A stretch of 61,284 nt of DNA from Oscillospiraceae bacterium (GTDB lineage Bacteria > Bacillota_A > Clostridia > Oscillospirales > Oscillospiraceae), in NCBI GenBank assembly GCA_017545325.1, contig JAFWOX010000016.1, forward strand, positions 1-61,284, given 5' to 3'. Under the pieces are notes generated by a model, which saw only the letters and a list, made by a program, of their open reading frames with translations, was not told where the DNA came from and ran no database searches. How positions within the stretch are numbered: position 1 is the first letter of the stretch; every line of letters starts with the position of its first letter. Shown piece after piece: positions 15,611 to 23,803 of the stretch. The position numbers and the translations under genes are program-made.

Positions 15611-16918
15611 CTATTTCTTGTTCTTTACCTGCACCTTGCCGTCCTTGAAGGCCTGCACCAGCTGCAGGCGTCCGGGGCAGGCATAGGCGCAGCAGCCGCA
15701 CTCGATGCAGTCCGTGATATGCAGCCGTTCCAGCTCAGCCGTCTCCCCCTTCCGCTCCGCGGCATAGAGGTACAGAGGCTGCAGATGCATGGGACAGGCG
15801 GCCACGCAGCGGCCGCAGCGGATGCAGACGGCGTCCTCCTTCGCCCGGTTCTGGGCAGGCATCAGGCCCAGAACGGCGTTGGTGCCCTTGATCACGGGGA
15901 CAGAGAGGTCGAAGACGGCGTTGCCCATCATCGGCCCGCCCAGCAGGACCTTGTCCACATCCTCCTTCAGTCCCCCCGCGGCTTCCACCAGCGCGGAGAC
16001 CGGGGTCCCCACCCGGCACAGGAAGTTGCTGGGGGCGGCGATGCCGGGGCCGGAAACGGTGACCACCCGCTGGATGGAGGGCAGACCCTCCTCCGCCAGG
16101 CAGTTGACGCACCAGCAGGTAAAGGCATTGAAGACGATGCAGGCCACGTCCGCCGGCAGTCCTCCGGGGGGTACCTGCCGCCCGGTGACGCTCTGGATGA
16201 GCTGCTTCTCCGCTCCCTGGGGGTAGCGGGTGCGCAGAACATGGAGCCGGATGCCGCATCCGGGATCCAGCAGCTTCTTCAGGCCGGCGATGGCCTCGGG
16301 CTTGTTCCCCTCCACCGCCAGGACGGCCTCCGGCAGGTCCAGCATCCGCATCAGGTACCGGATGCCGCCGATCACCTGCTCCGGCTGCTCCGTCAGGATC
16401 CGCTGGTCCGCCGTGATATACGGCTCGCACTCTGCGGCGTTCACGATCATGGTGTCCACCTTGCCCAGGCCGCTGGAGATCTTGACATGGGTGGGGAAGG
16501 TGGCGCCGCCCATGCCTACGATGCCGCCGTTCTTCACCAGCTCCAGCAGGGCGTGGGGGTCCTTCTCCAGCTCCTCCCGGTGGGACCTGATGCTTTCGTC
16601 CGGCGTATCCAGCCCGTCGTTATCGATGACGATGCTCATGACCCTCTGTCCGTTGGGGTGCAGCCTGGGCTCCACCGCCGCCACGGTGCCGGAGACGCTG
16701 GAATGGATGGGCGCCGCCACAAAACCGGTGGTTTCGGCGATGAGCTGGCCCATTTTCACTGTGTCCCCCTTCTGCACCACGGGCTTGCAGGGAGCGCCGA
16801 TATGCATGCTCACGGGGATCACCACCTGGGGCGGCGGGGGCAGAGGCGTAATGGGTGAGGCGGCGGAATACCGCTTGCCGTCATCCGGGTGTATACCGCC
16901 GAAAAAGCCGTGCTTCAT
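15611..16918 (-). CDS. rnfC: Rnf complex subunit C, NADH-oxidising
   Basis: A 435-residue peripheral subunit, first gene of the operon. It starts with the expected GGIHP and an N-terminal barrel domain, then the NADH/FMN-binding part (GMGGATFPTHVK near residue 137; NAAECEPY near 160), a SLBB-like segment, and two C-terminal 4Fe-4S motifs (CIRCGRCVAACP and CIECGCCAYACP, about residues 365-415). It passes electrons between NAD and the membrane subunits. It has its own promoter at 16970-16999, and the gene order C-D-G-E-A-B is that of other Clostridia. Confidence 0.95.
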   Translation of the reverse strand: MKHGFFGGIHPDDGKRYSAASPITPLPPPPQVVIPVSMHIGAPCKPVVQKGDTVKMGQLIAETTGFVAAPIHSSVSGTVAAVEPRLHPNGQRVMSIVIDNDGLDTPDESIRSHREELEKDPHALLELVKNGGIVGMGGATFPTHVKISSGLGKVDTMIVNAAECEPYITADQRILTEQPEQVIGGIRYLMRMLDLPEAVLAVEGNKPEAIAGLKKLLDPGCGIRLHVLRTRYPQGAEKQLIQSVTGRQVPPGGLPADVACIVFNAFTCWCVNCLAEEGLPSIQRVVTVSGPGIAAPSNFLCRVGTPVSALVEAAGGLKEDVDKVLLGGPMMGNAVFDLSVPVIKGTNAVLGLMPAQNRAKEDAVCIRCGRCVAACPMHLQPLYLYAAERKGETAELERLHITDCIECGCCAYACPGRLQLVQAFKDGKVQVKNKK

Positions 16919-16969
16919 GGCGAAACACCTCCGATCTTTTCAGAATCGCCTGCGGAATCTTAATATCTG

Positions 16970-16999
16970 ATTATAGCACAGGAGCTCTGCATTCGTCCA
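16970..16999 (-). promoter_or_regulatory. sigma-A-type promoter of the rnf operon
   Basis: Minus strand: -35 TGGACG at 16994-16999, 18-base spacer, -10 TATAAT at 16970-16975, about 50 bases before the rnfC start. Confidence 0.7.
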
Positions 17000-17042
17000 C
17001 ATGAATCGGCAAAAATTGCAAAATAATGTGTGCATTATGGAC

Positions 17043-17071
17043 AAAAACCGGTCCGGGCGGGACCGGTTTTT
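17043..17071 (-). terminator. intrinsic terminator after the nucleoside phosphorylase gene
   Basis: AAAAACCGGTCC and GGACCGGTTTTT pair around a four-base loop with T runs on both strands. It is 13 bases after the minus-strand gene stop and insulates the rnf operon promoter. Confidence 0.9.
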
Positions 17072-17084
17072 GATGTCATCCGGA

Positions 17085-17831
17085 CTAAAGGGAGGAAAGC
17101 GCCTCCACGTCGATGCGCACCGCCCCCTCCGTATCCATGGAGCTGTCCTCCCGGATCCCTGCGGCGGCCCGCTCCTGGTTCCATACCACATGGTGCACCG
17201 CGCCGCAGCGAACGCCCAGGTGGGCGGAGGCCACAAAGAGGGCGGCGCTTTCCATCTCGCTGGCCAGGACCCCCAGCCGCTTCCAGGCCGCCCAGTTTTC
17301 CTGCAGCTCCTCCGCCACAGGCATGACCTCAGGCCGGTGCTGGCCATAGAAGGAATCCTTGCACTGCACCACGCCGATCTCATACCGGAGGCCCAGGCGG
17401 GCGGCAGCCTCCTCCAGGGCCCGGGTAACGTAGTAATCCGCAGCGGCGGGATAGGCCAGAGGGGCATATTCCCGGCTGGTCCCCTCAGAGCGAACGGCGG
17501 CGGCGGCGATCACCGCGTCCCCGGGCTGCACATCCAGGCGGATGCCGCCGCAGGTCCCCACCCGGATAAAGGTATGGGCCCCCAGCTCCGCCAGCTCCTC
17601 CAGGGCGATGACCGCGCTGGGGCCGCCGATGCCGGTGGAAACGGCGGAGACCCGCTTCTCCCCCACCCAGCCGGTGATGATGCGGAACTCCCGGTTCTGG
17701 CCGATCAGCCGGGGCTCCCGAAAATACCGGGCGATGCTGTCGCACCGGGCCGGATCCCCCGGAAGGAGGCAGTATTCCCCCACCTCTCCGGGACCGCAGT
17801 TCAAATGATACTGTTTTCCGTTGATGAACAT
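17085..17831 (-). CDS. uridine phosphorylase-like nucleoside phosphorylase
   Basis: A 248-residue PNP/UDP family enzyme that splits nucleosides with phosphate. Seen: LLPGDPARCDSIA near residue 23 (phosphate-binding GDPxR), STGIGGPSAVIALEEL near 65, RVGTCGGI near 90 and the nucleoside-binding LASEMESAALFV near 190. FYGQHRPEV near 162 resembles the uridine phosphorylase insertion, so uridine is the better guess over purine nucleosides. It stands alone between a terminator and a divergent gene. Start at 17831 has GGGAGGGGAG upstream. Confidence 0.85.
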   Translation of the reverse strand: MFINGKQYHLNCGPGEVGEYCLLPGDPARCDSIARYFREPRLIGQNREFRIITGWVGEKRVSAVSTGIGGPSAVIALEELAELGAHTFIRVGTCGGIRLDVQPGDAVIAAAAVRSEGTSREYAPLAYPAAADYYVTRALEEAAARLGLRYEIGVVQCKDSFYGQHRPEVMPVAEELQENWAAWKRLGVLASEMESAALFVASAHLGVRCGAVHHVVWNQERAAAGIREDSSMDTEGAVRIDVEALSSL

Positions 17832-17857
17832 GACATCTCCCCTCCCGTCCGTCCCAC

Positions 17858-17886
17858 TTGCTTTTATACAGGAAAGCGGCTATAAT
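17858..17886 (+). promoter_or_regulatory. sigma-A-type promoter for the gene at 17942
   Basis: TTGCTT at 17858-17863, 17-base spacer, TATAAT at 17881-17886. This places transcription start near 17893 and favours the ATG at 17942 over earlier in-frame starts. Confidence 0.7.
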
Positions 17887-17941
17887 ATTTATGTTATCCA
17901 TCCCCTTTCCGGATCCGCCGGAAAGGATCTATGAGGTCATT

Positions 17942-18586
17942 ATGAAGAAACATCTTGTGAGCGTGCTCTGTCTGATCCTGGGCATTGCCATAGGGGTCTG
18001 CGGCTGTCTCATCGTCCTGGTGGCGGGGGAATCCTCCGGCCGGGGGCAGCTGCCGCCGGAGAGTCCCAACCTCCCCCGGGAGTCCGGCCTGCAGGACAGT
18101 GAGCTTACCGCCCTGGCCTATACCGTCGCCGGACTGATCCGGGAGGGGGATTACCGCACCCTTTCCACCTATATCCACCCGGTATACGGCCTGGTCTTCG
18201 CCCCCAATTCTACCATCAATCTTGCCTCGAATCAATGCTTCACTCCCAACCGGGTGGCCTATACGGCGGAGGACAGCACCATCTACGTCTGGGGCACCAG
18301 GTACGGGACGGACGAGCCCATCCAGCTCACCACAGCCCAGTATTTCTACGGCTATGTGTACAACCGGGATTATGTCCGCGCCCCCCTGATCGGGGTGAAC
18401 CATATTGTGAAATCCGGCAATGCCCTGGAGAACGTCACCTCCGTCTTTCCCGAGGGAAAGTTTGTGGACTTCTGCTTCCCCGGCGCGACGGACGGCAGCG
18501 GCTGGAGCACCCTGCGCATCGTCTTCGAGCCCTATGAGGGGGAGATGAAGCTCAGCGCCCTGATCCACAGCGAGTACACGGAATAA
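17942..18586 (+). CDS. exported/membrane-anchored protein of unknown function
   Basis: A 214-residue protein starting MKKHLVSVLCLILGIAIG. The hydrophobic segment (about residues 5-29) contains CGC but continues hydrophobic afterwards, so it is more likely a membrane anchor than a lipoprotein signal. The outer part has an ALAYTVAGLIREGDYRTLSTYIHPVYGL start typical of small extracytoplasmic domains that follow a stalk, then STIYVWGTRYGTDEPIQLTTAQYF and a C-terminal strand-rich half. No family recognised. It has its own promoter and terminator, so it is a monocistronic gene. Confidence 0.75.
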   Translation: MKKHLVSVLCLILGIAIGVCGCLIVLVAGESSGRGQLPPESPNLPRESGLQDSELTALAYTVAGLIREGDYRTLSTYIHPVYGLVFAPNSTINLASNQCFTPNRVAYTAEDSTIYVWGTRYGTDEPIQLTTAQYFYGYVYNRDYVRAPLIGVNHIVKSGNALENVTSVFPEGKFVDFCFPGATDGSGWSTLRIVFEPYEGEMKLSALIHSEYTE

Positions 18587-18600
18587 ACGAAGGATGCAGG

Positions 18601-18645
18601 AATCCCTCTATGCGGCGATACGCCGCATAGAGGGATTGTCTTTTT
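18601..18645 (+). terminator. intrinsic terminator
   Basis: AATCCCTCTATGCGGCG and its perfect complement around a three-base loop, then GTC and five T. It lies 14 bases after the stop of the preceding gene. Confidence 0.92.
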
Positions 18646-18724
18646 CCGGCGGAGCCGGGCCTTCCCGCCGGAAGGCCCCTTCCGGGGATGCGCGGGATCG
18701 GCGCCCGGGTTCCCGCCGAGCCGG

Positions 18725-19615
18725 TCAGTCAGCCGTCCGCTCCTCTCCCCAGAAGAAGAGGGCCACGGTATCCGGCCCGGTATGGCTGCCGATGGTGGCG
18801 CCGATATTGAAGATTTCCGGCCTGCCGTCCAGACGGGGGAAGGCGGCGGTGATCAGGTCCGCCACCGCCCGGGCGTCCTCCATGCAGGCGGACTGACACA
18901 GGAAGCACTTGCCGTCGTAGTCCGCCCCGTCCCGGGCATATTTCTGCATGCGCTTCACCATCTCCCGGATCACACGCTCCTTGCCCCGGACCTTGCTCTG
19001 GGGCTTCAGATGTCCCCCCTCGTCCACATGGAGCAGGGGGCAGATATGGAAAACACCGCCGAAGATCCCCGCGGCCTTGGAGACCCTGCCGCCCCGGACA
19101 TAATAGCTCAGGTCCGTGGAGAAGAACCAGTGCTGGACCTTCTTCTTGTTGGCCTCGGCCCAGTCCGCCAATTCCTTCGCGCTCAGGCCCTCGTCCCGCT
19201 TCCCCGCCAGGGCGTCCATGAAGAAGCCGAAGCCGGAGGAGGCACAGAGGGAGTCCACCACATAAACATGCCGTTCCGGGTATTGCTCCCCGGCAATGTT
19301 GGCGGCGTTCTTCGCCGCGTTATAGGTGCCGGAAATGCCGGAGGAGAGGCAGACATGCACGATATCCTTCCCCTGGCTCAAAAACCTGCCGAAGTAGCTC
19401 AGGTATTCCGCAATATTCACCTGGGCGGTGCTGGTCTCCGCCCCCTCCCGCAGAATGCGGTAGAATTCCTCCGCGCTGAGGCTTTCCCAGCAGTCGTCCT
19501 CCCGCTCCACCCCGTTCACGGTATAGTGAAAGCCGATGGTCTCGATATCCAGATCCCGGAAGCGCTGCGCGGTCAGGTCCGCGCAGGTGCAGCAGCTGAG
19601 AATGTAATCCGCCAT
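18725..19615 (-). CDS. DegV family protein (second copy)
   Basis: A 297-residue DegV protein, distinct from the one at 9003-9848. Seen: CLSSGISGTYNAAKNAANIA near residue 95, DSLCASSGFGFFMDALA near 125, LSYYVRGGRVSKAAGIFGGVFHICPLL near 170 and the C-terminal IGSHTGPDTVALFFWG. The N-terminus reads ILSCCTCADL in place of the usual ITDSTADL, so a conserved lipid-head contact residue differs. The start at 19615 follows AAAGGAG; two codons of extra frame upstream have no ribosome site. Probably a lipid carrier with different chain preference. Confidence 0.87.
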   Translation of the reverse strand: MADYILSCCTCADLTAQRFRDLDIETIGFHYTVNGVEREDDCWESLSAEEFYRILREGAETSTAQVNIAEYLSYFGRFLSQGKDIVHVCLSSGISGTYNAAKNAANIAGEQYPERHVYVVDSLCASSGFGFFMDALAGKRDEGLSAKELADWAEANKKKVQHWFFSTDLSYYVRGGRVSKAAGIFGGVFHICPLLHVDEGGHLKPQSKVRGKERVIREMVKRMQKYARDGADYDGKCFLCQSACMEDARAVADLITAAFPRLDGRPEIFNIGATIGSHTGPDTVALFFWGEERTAD

Positions 19616-19640
19616 GGGTACGCTCCTTTCCAAATATACA

Positions 19641-19713
19641 AGGGCGAAGAGGATCTCTCCCCTTCGCCCTAAGCATACCCATATGCCCGGGAGAGAGCAA
19701 TCTACTCTCCCGG
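19641..19713 (-). other. two hairpins in the leader of the second degV
   Basis: AGGGCGAAG pairs with CTTCGCCCT at 19641-19670, and CCGGGAGAG with CTCTCCCGG at 19686-19713. Neither has a clear T run on the minus strand. They lie between the XRE regulator stop and the degV start and could attenuate read-through. Confidence 0.4.
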
Positions 19714-19750
19714 AAAGCGTCTCTACGGACCGTAGAAAGCCCGGATGCGC

Positions 19751-20362
19751 CTATCTATTTCCGTTTTTCTCCTCCGAAGCCCGCCTCCGGATCCGGTAGC
19801 CCAGCAGGACCAGCAGCTCCGCCGGCACCAGCACCACAAAAAGCTGCCAGGGCCGATAGGCCCGGAGGAAAAAGGCCAGCACCAGGAAGCCCGCCAGCAC
19901 CAGGGCGGCGACGATCCATTTGTTGAACTTCCGGCCGTTGAAGAGGGTATTCATCACCAGCAATGCGATGAGGGAGATCGGCACCCCCATGAGGAGGATG
20001 ACCCAGTAGATCTTCCCCAGGATCCAGAAGATCACGAAGAGCAGGGCCGCCAGGGTCCAGACCCCCAGGAAGGCCACCCCCGCCACGGCATTCTTGTCGA
20101 TGACGACGCTGTTTTTCCGCCGGGTCTCTTCCGACTCCCATTTATCATGGGACTCCAGCAGCCAGTCCACGCTCACGCCGAAGATCTGGGAAAGGCTTTT
20201 CAGCACGGCCGCGTCCGGCAGGGCCTCCGTCCGTTCCCACTTGGAGACCGACTTATCCGAGTAATGGATCCGTTCTGCCAGCTCAGCCTGGGTGAGATTC
20301 GCCTTTTGACGCAGGGAAATCAGATTCGCGGCAAAGATTGCCCTCAGTTCCTCCATTCCCAT
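19751..20362 (-). CDS. XRE-family regulator with membrane domain
   Basis: A 203-residue protein. Residues 1-65 form an XRE/Cro helix-turn-helix (ANLTQAELAERIHYSDKSVSKWERTEALPD), followed by a linker and four predicted membrane helices, roughly at residues 93-113, 118-138, 147-167 and 170-190. Membrane-linked XRE proteins are common in Clostridia and may sense envelope or membrane state. The start at 20362 is placed by GGGAGG spacing. No target operator was identified; neighbours are degV and ribU on the same strand. Confidence 0.82.
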   Translation of the reverse strand: MGMEELRAIFAANLISLRQKANLTQAELAERIHYSDKSVSKWERTEALPDAAVLKSLSQIFGVSVDWLLESHDKWESEETRRKNSVVIDKNAVAGVAFLGVWTLAALLFVIFWILGKIYWVILLMGVPISLIALLVMNTLFNGRKFNKWIVAALVLAGFLVLAFFLRAYRPWQLFVVLVPAELLVLLGYRIRRRASEEKNGNR

Positions 20363-20417
20363 TCATCTGTCCTCCCCAGGCTCGGGCGTCCCGCCGGGAC
20401 GCTCCGCTTATGCCGTC

Positions 20418-21029
20418 TTATTTCTTCACATGCAGGATCGGAGAAAGCGGCTTGTAGATCAGCCAGGTGATCAGCGCGATCACGAAGCCCTTCAGCAGAT
20501 TGAAGGGGGCGGTGACGAACAGCAGCAGCTTCCATTCCGTATCCACAAAGGGCAGGGTCTTCGTCGCCATGCCGATGATACCGGACAGGTCCATATGGAA
20601 GGCGGACATGTATACCGGGATCAGGATCAGCCAGTTCACCAGCACCCCCGCCACGATCATGCACAGGGTGCCCAGGCCCATGCCGGCAAGGGCGGTGCGC
20701 CGGGTCTTGTTGCGCCTGTACAGCAGCGCCGCAGGCAGGATATACGCGGCGCCCATGATGATATCCGCCACATTGCCGATGCCCATGGTGGAGCCGATGC
20801 CCTTGAACAGGACATGGATCACGTTCTTCAGCAGCAGGATGATCAGGGCGGGCACCGGACCCATGGAAAACGCCCCCAGCAGGACGGGAAGATTGCTGAA
20901 ATCCAGCTTGTAGAAGGCGACCACGGGGATCTCCAGCAGCAGGAACAGCACTGCCGAAAGCGCGGTGAGCACGCCGATGCGGGTGACGTACTGCGCGGGT
21001 AGGGTGTTGGTCTTTCTGACTTCGTTCAT
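20418..21029 (-). CDS. ribU: riboflavin ECF transporter S component
   Basis: A 203-residue membrane protein with six helices, starting MNEVRKTNTLPAQYVTRIGVLTALSAVLFLLLEIPV, the typical RibU layout. LDFSNLPVLLGAFSMGPVPALII near residue 55 and NVADIIMGAAYILPA near 95 are family signatures. It imports riboflavin with the shared EcfAA'T module, which is not in this window. The FMN riboswitch upstream strongly supports the substrate. The ATG at 21029 follows AAGGAGG; the frame extends upstream into the leader without a ribosome site. Confidence 0.92.
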   Translation of the reverse strand: MNEVRKTNTLPAQYVTRIGVLTALSAVLFLLLEIPVVAFYKLDFSNLPVLLGAFSMGPVPALIILLLKNVIHVLFKGIGSTMGIGNVADIIMGAAYILPAALLYRRNKTRRTALAGMGLGTLCMIVAGVLVNWLILIPVYMSAFHMDLSGIIGMATKTLPFVDTEWKLLLFVTAPFNLLKGFVIALITWLIYKPLSPILHVKK

Positions 21030-21142
21030 GGGAATACCTCCTTTTCTGTATCGCCCCGAAAAGGCAAACGCCCGGGGCATGTGCCTCAGGCGCAGGTATT
21101 CCGATTCATGGCGGAAGACCGCCGATCAGCGAAAAACCCATC

Positions 21143-21275
21143 TTCTTTCATCCGGACTATACCGTCGGTATCGGATTTGCACCGATTCGGCCTCCGCAGA
21201 GGCTCGCAGACTTTCCGCCCGTTTCACGGCCGGTTCACTGCCGGTGGGGAATCGCACCCCGCCCTGAAGACGTTC
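21143..21275 (-). promoter_or_regulatory. FMN riboswitch (RFN element) controlling ribU
   Basis: On the minus strand the conserved core is plain: CTTCAGGGCGGGGTGCGATT, CCCCACCGGCAGT, GAACCGGCCGTGAAACGGGC, AAAGTCTGCGAGCCTC, CCGAATCGGTGCAAATCCG and the closing GGTATAGTCCGGATGAAAG. It ends about 115 bases before the ribU start. The region between holds GGCGG/CCGCC and CCCCG/CGGGG hairpins close to the AGGAGG, without a long T run, so control may be on translation. Confidence 0.93.
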
Positions 21276-21301
21276 CCATTATACCCCATAAGCGGGATTT
21301 G

Positions 21302-22135
21302 TCAAGGGCCGGGTATCCCCTTTCGCGGAGAAACGCCGAACTGCTTCCGGAAGGCCCGGGCAAAGGCGGAATAATCCCGGTAGCCGCAGCCGAAGCAGGC
21401 CTCCGTCGGGCTGACGCCCCGGGCCAGCATATCCCGGGCCAGAAGCAGCCGCTTGCCGGTGATATACCGGTGCAGGGGGTATCCCGTTTCCTCCCGGAAG
21501 CGGCGCATCAGGTGGTACTTGCTCATGTAGAACCGCTCCGCCAGGGCCTCCGCGCTCAGCTCCTCCGTCAGCTCCCCGGCGATCACCTCCAGCACCCGCT
21601 GGATCTCCCCGTCATACTGGGCGGCCGGCCGCTCCCGCTGCCCCAGGGAGAGACGGCAAAGCTCCAGCATCAGCCGCTTCAGCTCCAGCTCCGCCAGGAA
21701 TGCCGCTCCGTAGCCAGACCGTTCCCCCATCGCGGCCTCCAGCGCCCGGAACCGCTCCAGGACGCCCATGCCCTGCTCCGGGGGAAGACGGAGCACGAAG
21801 CTGCCCTCAGAGGCCAGGTCGAAGCACCGGTCCAGGGGGGAAGCCTCCGGCTGCCGCAGCTCATCCGGATCCAGATACAGCACATATCGACTGTAGGGGG
21901 ACTGGCCTGCGGACTCCGGCCGATGCACGCTGCCCCGGGGCACCAGCACCAGATCCCCCGCCTCCAGCGGATAGCGGCGGCCCTCGATGATATACTGCAC
22001 CCGTCCCCCCAGGAACAGCAGGACCTTGTGGAAGCTGTGGTAATGGAACTCGATCTCCCCCAGGTCCGTCCGGTCGCTGAGGTGGAACAGGCGGAATTTT
22101 TCCCGCAGATACCCGCGGATCTGAATGTCTTCCAT
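21302..22135 (-). CDS. AraC-family transcriptional regulator with cupin domain
   Basis: A 277-residue regulator. An N-terminal cupin-like sensing domain (EFHYHSFHKVLLFLGGRVQYIIEGRRYPLEAGDLVLVPRG; about residues 28-72) is followed by a C-terminal double helix-turn-helix (about 178-277) with AEALAERFYMSKYHLMRRFREETGYPLHRYI and FGCGYRDYSAFARAFRKQFGVSP. It is transcribed away from the symporter gene at 22239 and probably controls it. The start at 22135 follows GGAGAGGG. Confidence 0.88.
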   Translation of the reverse strand: MEDIQIRGYLREKFRLFHLSDRTDLGEIEFHYHSFHKVLLFLGGRVQYIIEGRRYPLEAGDLVLVPRGSVHRPESAGQSPYSRYVLYLDPDELRQPEASPLDRCFDLASEGSFVLRLPPEQGMGVLERFRALEAAMGERSGYGAAFLAELELKRLMLELCRLSLGQRERPAAQYDGEIQRVLEVIAGELTEELSAEALAERFYMSKYHLMRRFREETGYPLHRYITGKRLLLARDMLARGVSPTEACFGCGYRDYSAFARAFRKQFGVSPRKGIPGP

Positions 22136-22160
22136 ATCCCTCTCCGCAATTTTTGCTCAG

Positions 22161-22190
22161 ATTATAGCATAATATGCGTATTTATTGCAA
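22161..22190 (-). promoter_or_regulatory. promoter of the AraC regulator gene
   Basis: Minus strand: -35 TTGCAA at 22185-22190, 18-base spacer, -10 TATAAT at 22161-22166. The -35 hexamer is palindromic and overlaps the -35 region of the divergent symporter promoter. Confidence 0.65.
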
Positions 22191-22208
22191 GAGGTTCAGC
22201 GCTATAAT
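22181..22208 (+). promoter_or_regulatory. promoter of the symporter gene
   Basis: A perfect -10 TATAAT at 22203-22208 with a poor -35 (TTTATT at 22181-22186, 16-base spacer), consistent with a need for an activator such as the neighbouring AraC protein. Confidence 0.55.
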
Positions 22209-22238
22209 GAAGTATACCATCTGGAAAGGAAGGTTTGT

Positions 22239-23477
22239 ATGAAAACAGGACGCGGTTTCTTCAAAAGCTACTGGTTCATCATCTGTATGCTCATCGGCAT
22301 CGCGGCTGGCTGCATCGTCGGCGCGATTTGGCCGGGAGCCACGGCCCTGGAGCCTCTGGGCACCCTCTTCATCAACGCCATGTTCTGTGTGGTGGTCCCT
22401 ATGGTTTTCTGCTCCATTGCCTCCGCCATCGCCAATATGCAGAGCCCCGGGCGGGCGGGCAGGCTCCTGGGCACCACGGTCGTCACCTTTCTGGTGACTG
22501 CGGCCATCGCGGCGATCATCATGTACGTCATCGTCCGCTTCCTCCCCATCTTCACCCTGGAGCCGGAGTATGAGCCCGGCGAGGCCGGCACCATCGGCGC
22601 TGCGGCCATGATCGTGAACTTCTTCACCAAGCCGGATTTCACCGACCTGTTCAGCCGCCGGGCCATCCTGCCGCTGATCGTGGCGGCCATTCTCTTCGGC
22701 TTCGGCGTGCAGCTCTCCGGCGGCGCGGAAACCCGGACGGCAAAGCTTCTGGCGGATCTCACGAACTGCATCATGAAGACGGTGAAGCTGATCACCTACT
22801 ACGCCCCCATCGGCTTTTTCGGCTTCTTCGCCAGCCTGGTGGCGGTCCATGGGAAGGACTTCGTCACCAACTATGCCCGGGCCATCATCGTCTACTATGT
22901 GGTCGCTTTCGCCTATATGTTCGTCTTCTTCCCCCTCTACGCCCGCTTTGGCGGCGGCAAGGGAGGCGCGAAGGTGATGTTCCGGCATCTGTTCCGTCCC
23001 GCGGCGGTCTCCTTCGGCACCTGCTCCAGCGTCGCCACCATCCCCACCAATATGGAGGTGGCGGAGGAGACAGGCATCTCCAAGGAGGTCAGCGATATTG
23101 TGCTTCCCATGGGCGCCACCATGCATATGGACGGCAGCGCCATGAGCGCCATCATCAAGGTGGCCTTCCTTTTCGGCATGTTCGGCAAGGATTTCGGCAC
23201 GGGCGAAGCCATCCTGGCCATCGTCATTGCCGTGTTCTCCTCTGTAGCCATGTCCGGCATCCCGGGGGGCGGCGGCACCGGAGAGCTGGTGCTCTGCACC
23301 CTCTTCTTCCCGGATCAGCTGGCGGTGGCCTTCCCCATCGCCCTGGCCATCGGGGACCTGGTGGATCCCCCCGCGACGATGGTGAATGCCGCCGGAGACT
23401 ATGTGGCAAGCTACATCGTTTCCCGTTTCGTGGACGGAAAGGACTGGCTGCAGAAGAAGCTCGCTGGGAAGGAATAG
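22239..23477 (+). CDS. dicarboxylate/amino acid:cation symporter (DAACS family)
   Basis: A 412-residue membrane transporter of the GltP/GltT family, taking up acidic amino acids or C4-dicarboxylates with sodium or protons. It shows the expected eight helices and two re-entrant loops: SFGTCSSVATIPTNMEV (hairpin 1), PMGATMHMDGSAM (the NMDGT-like helix 7 motif, here HMDGS), and SGIPGGGGTGELV (hairpin 2), then DPPATMVNAAGD. The ATG at 22239 follows AAAGGAAGG; in-frame sequence upstream covers the promoter. Divergent AraC regulator. Substrate cannot be fixed from sequence. Confidence 0.9.
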   Translation: MKTGRGFFKSYWFIICMLIGIAAGCIVGAIWPGATALEPLGTLFINAMFCVVVPMVFCSIASAIANMQSPGRAGRLLGTTVVTFLVTAAIAAIIMYVIVRFLPIFTLEPEYEPGEAGTIGAAAMIVNFFTKPDFTDLFSRRAILPLIVAAILFGFGVQLSGGAETRTAKLLADLTNCIMKTVKLITYYAPIGFFGFFASLVAVHGKDFVTNYARAIIVYYVVAFAYMFVFFPLYARFGGGKGGAKVMFRHLFRPAAVSFGTCSSVATIPTNMEVAEETGISKEVSDIVLPMGATMHMDGSAMSAIIKVAFLFGMFGKDFGTGEAILAIVIAVFSSVAMSGIPGGGGTGELVLCTLFFPDQLAVAFPIALAIGDLVDPPATMVNAAGDYVASYIVSRFVDGKDWLQKKLAGKE

Positions 23478-23498
23478 GAAACCGGAATATGGGGTCCT

Positions 23499-23790
23499 CG
23501 AAAAGGCGGGAGGCCGCAGCCTCCCGTCTGAGCGTGTCGACAAACCCCGTTATGTCATCGCAAGGAGTACGCGCACGTCCCTGCGAGGGGCCCTCGCGCG
23601 CGGAATGGAGCGAAGCGACGTGGCGGTTCGTTCTCTCGTCCCCTTGGTCATGTTAAAAATATAAGGACGGGAGTTACGGATTGCCACAACCGGTGACGTC
23701 GGTCACCGGTTTCGCAATGACCATTTTCGATGGTCTGGTACTTTGTCTACAGTCTGAGGCGGGAGGAAGCAGCCTCCCGCCTTTTTCCTG
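23499..23790. repeat. inverted-repeat element (MITE-like) between symporter and MGMT genes
   Basis: The two ends, 23499-23544 and 23741-23788, are inverted copies of about 45 bases, each itself containing a GGCGGGAGG/CCTCCCGCC hairpin and a TTTGTCGACA-like tail. Inside, GTCATCGCAA near 23555 and TTGCGAAACCG-complement near 23710 form a second, nested inverted repeat, and GGATTGCCAC resembles a phrase seen in dispersed repeats of gut Clostridia. No coding capacity. The right-hand hairpin ends in five T and can act as terminator for the symporter gene. It fills the 326-base gap between the genes. Confidence 0.7.
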
Positions 23791-23803
23791 TGCGCCGCCC
23801 TTT

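Noticed and set aside
22182..23543. 453-codon minus-strand frame opposite the symporter
   Set aside because: Shadow of a clear membrane transporter; His/Asp/Gly-rich low-complexity translation with no family features.
23499..23790. CRISPR array at the repeat element
   Set aside because: There are no regularly spaced identical direct repeats; the structure is a nested inverted repeat.
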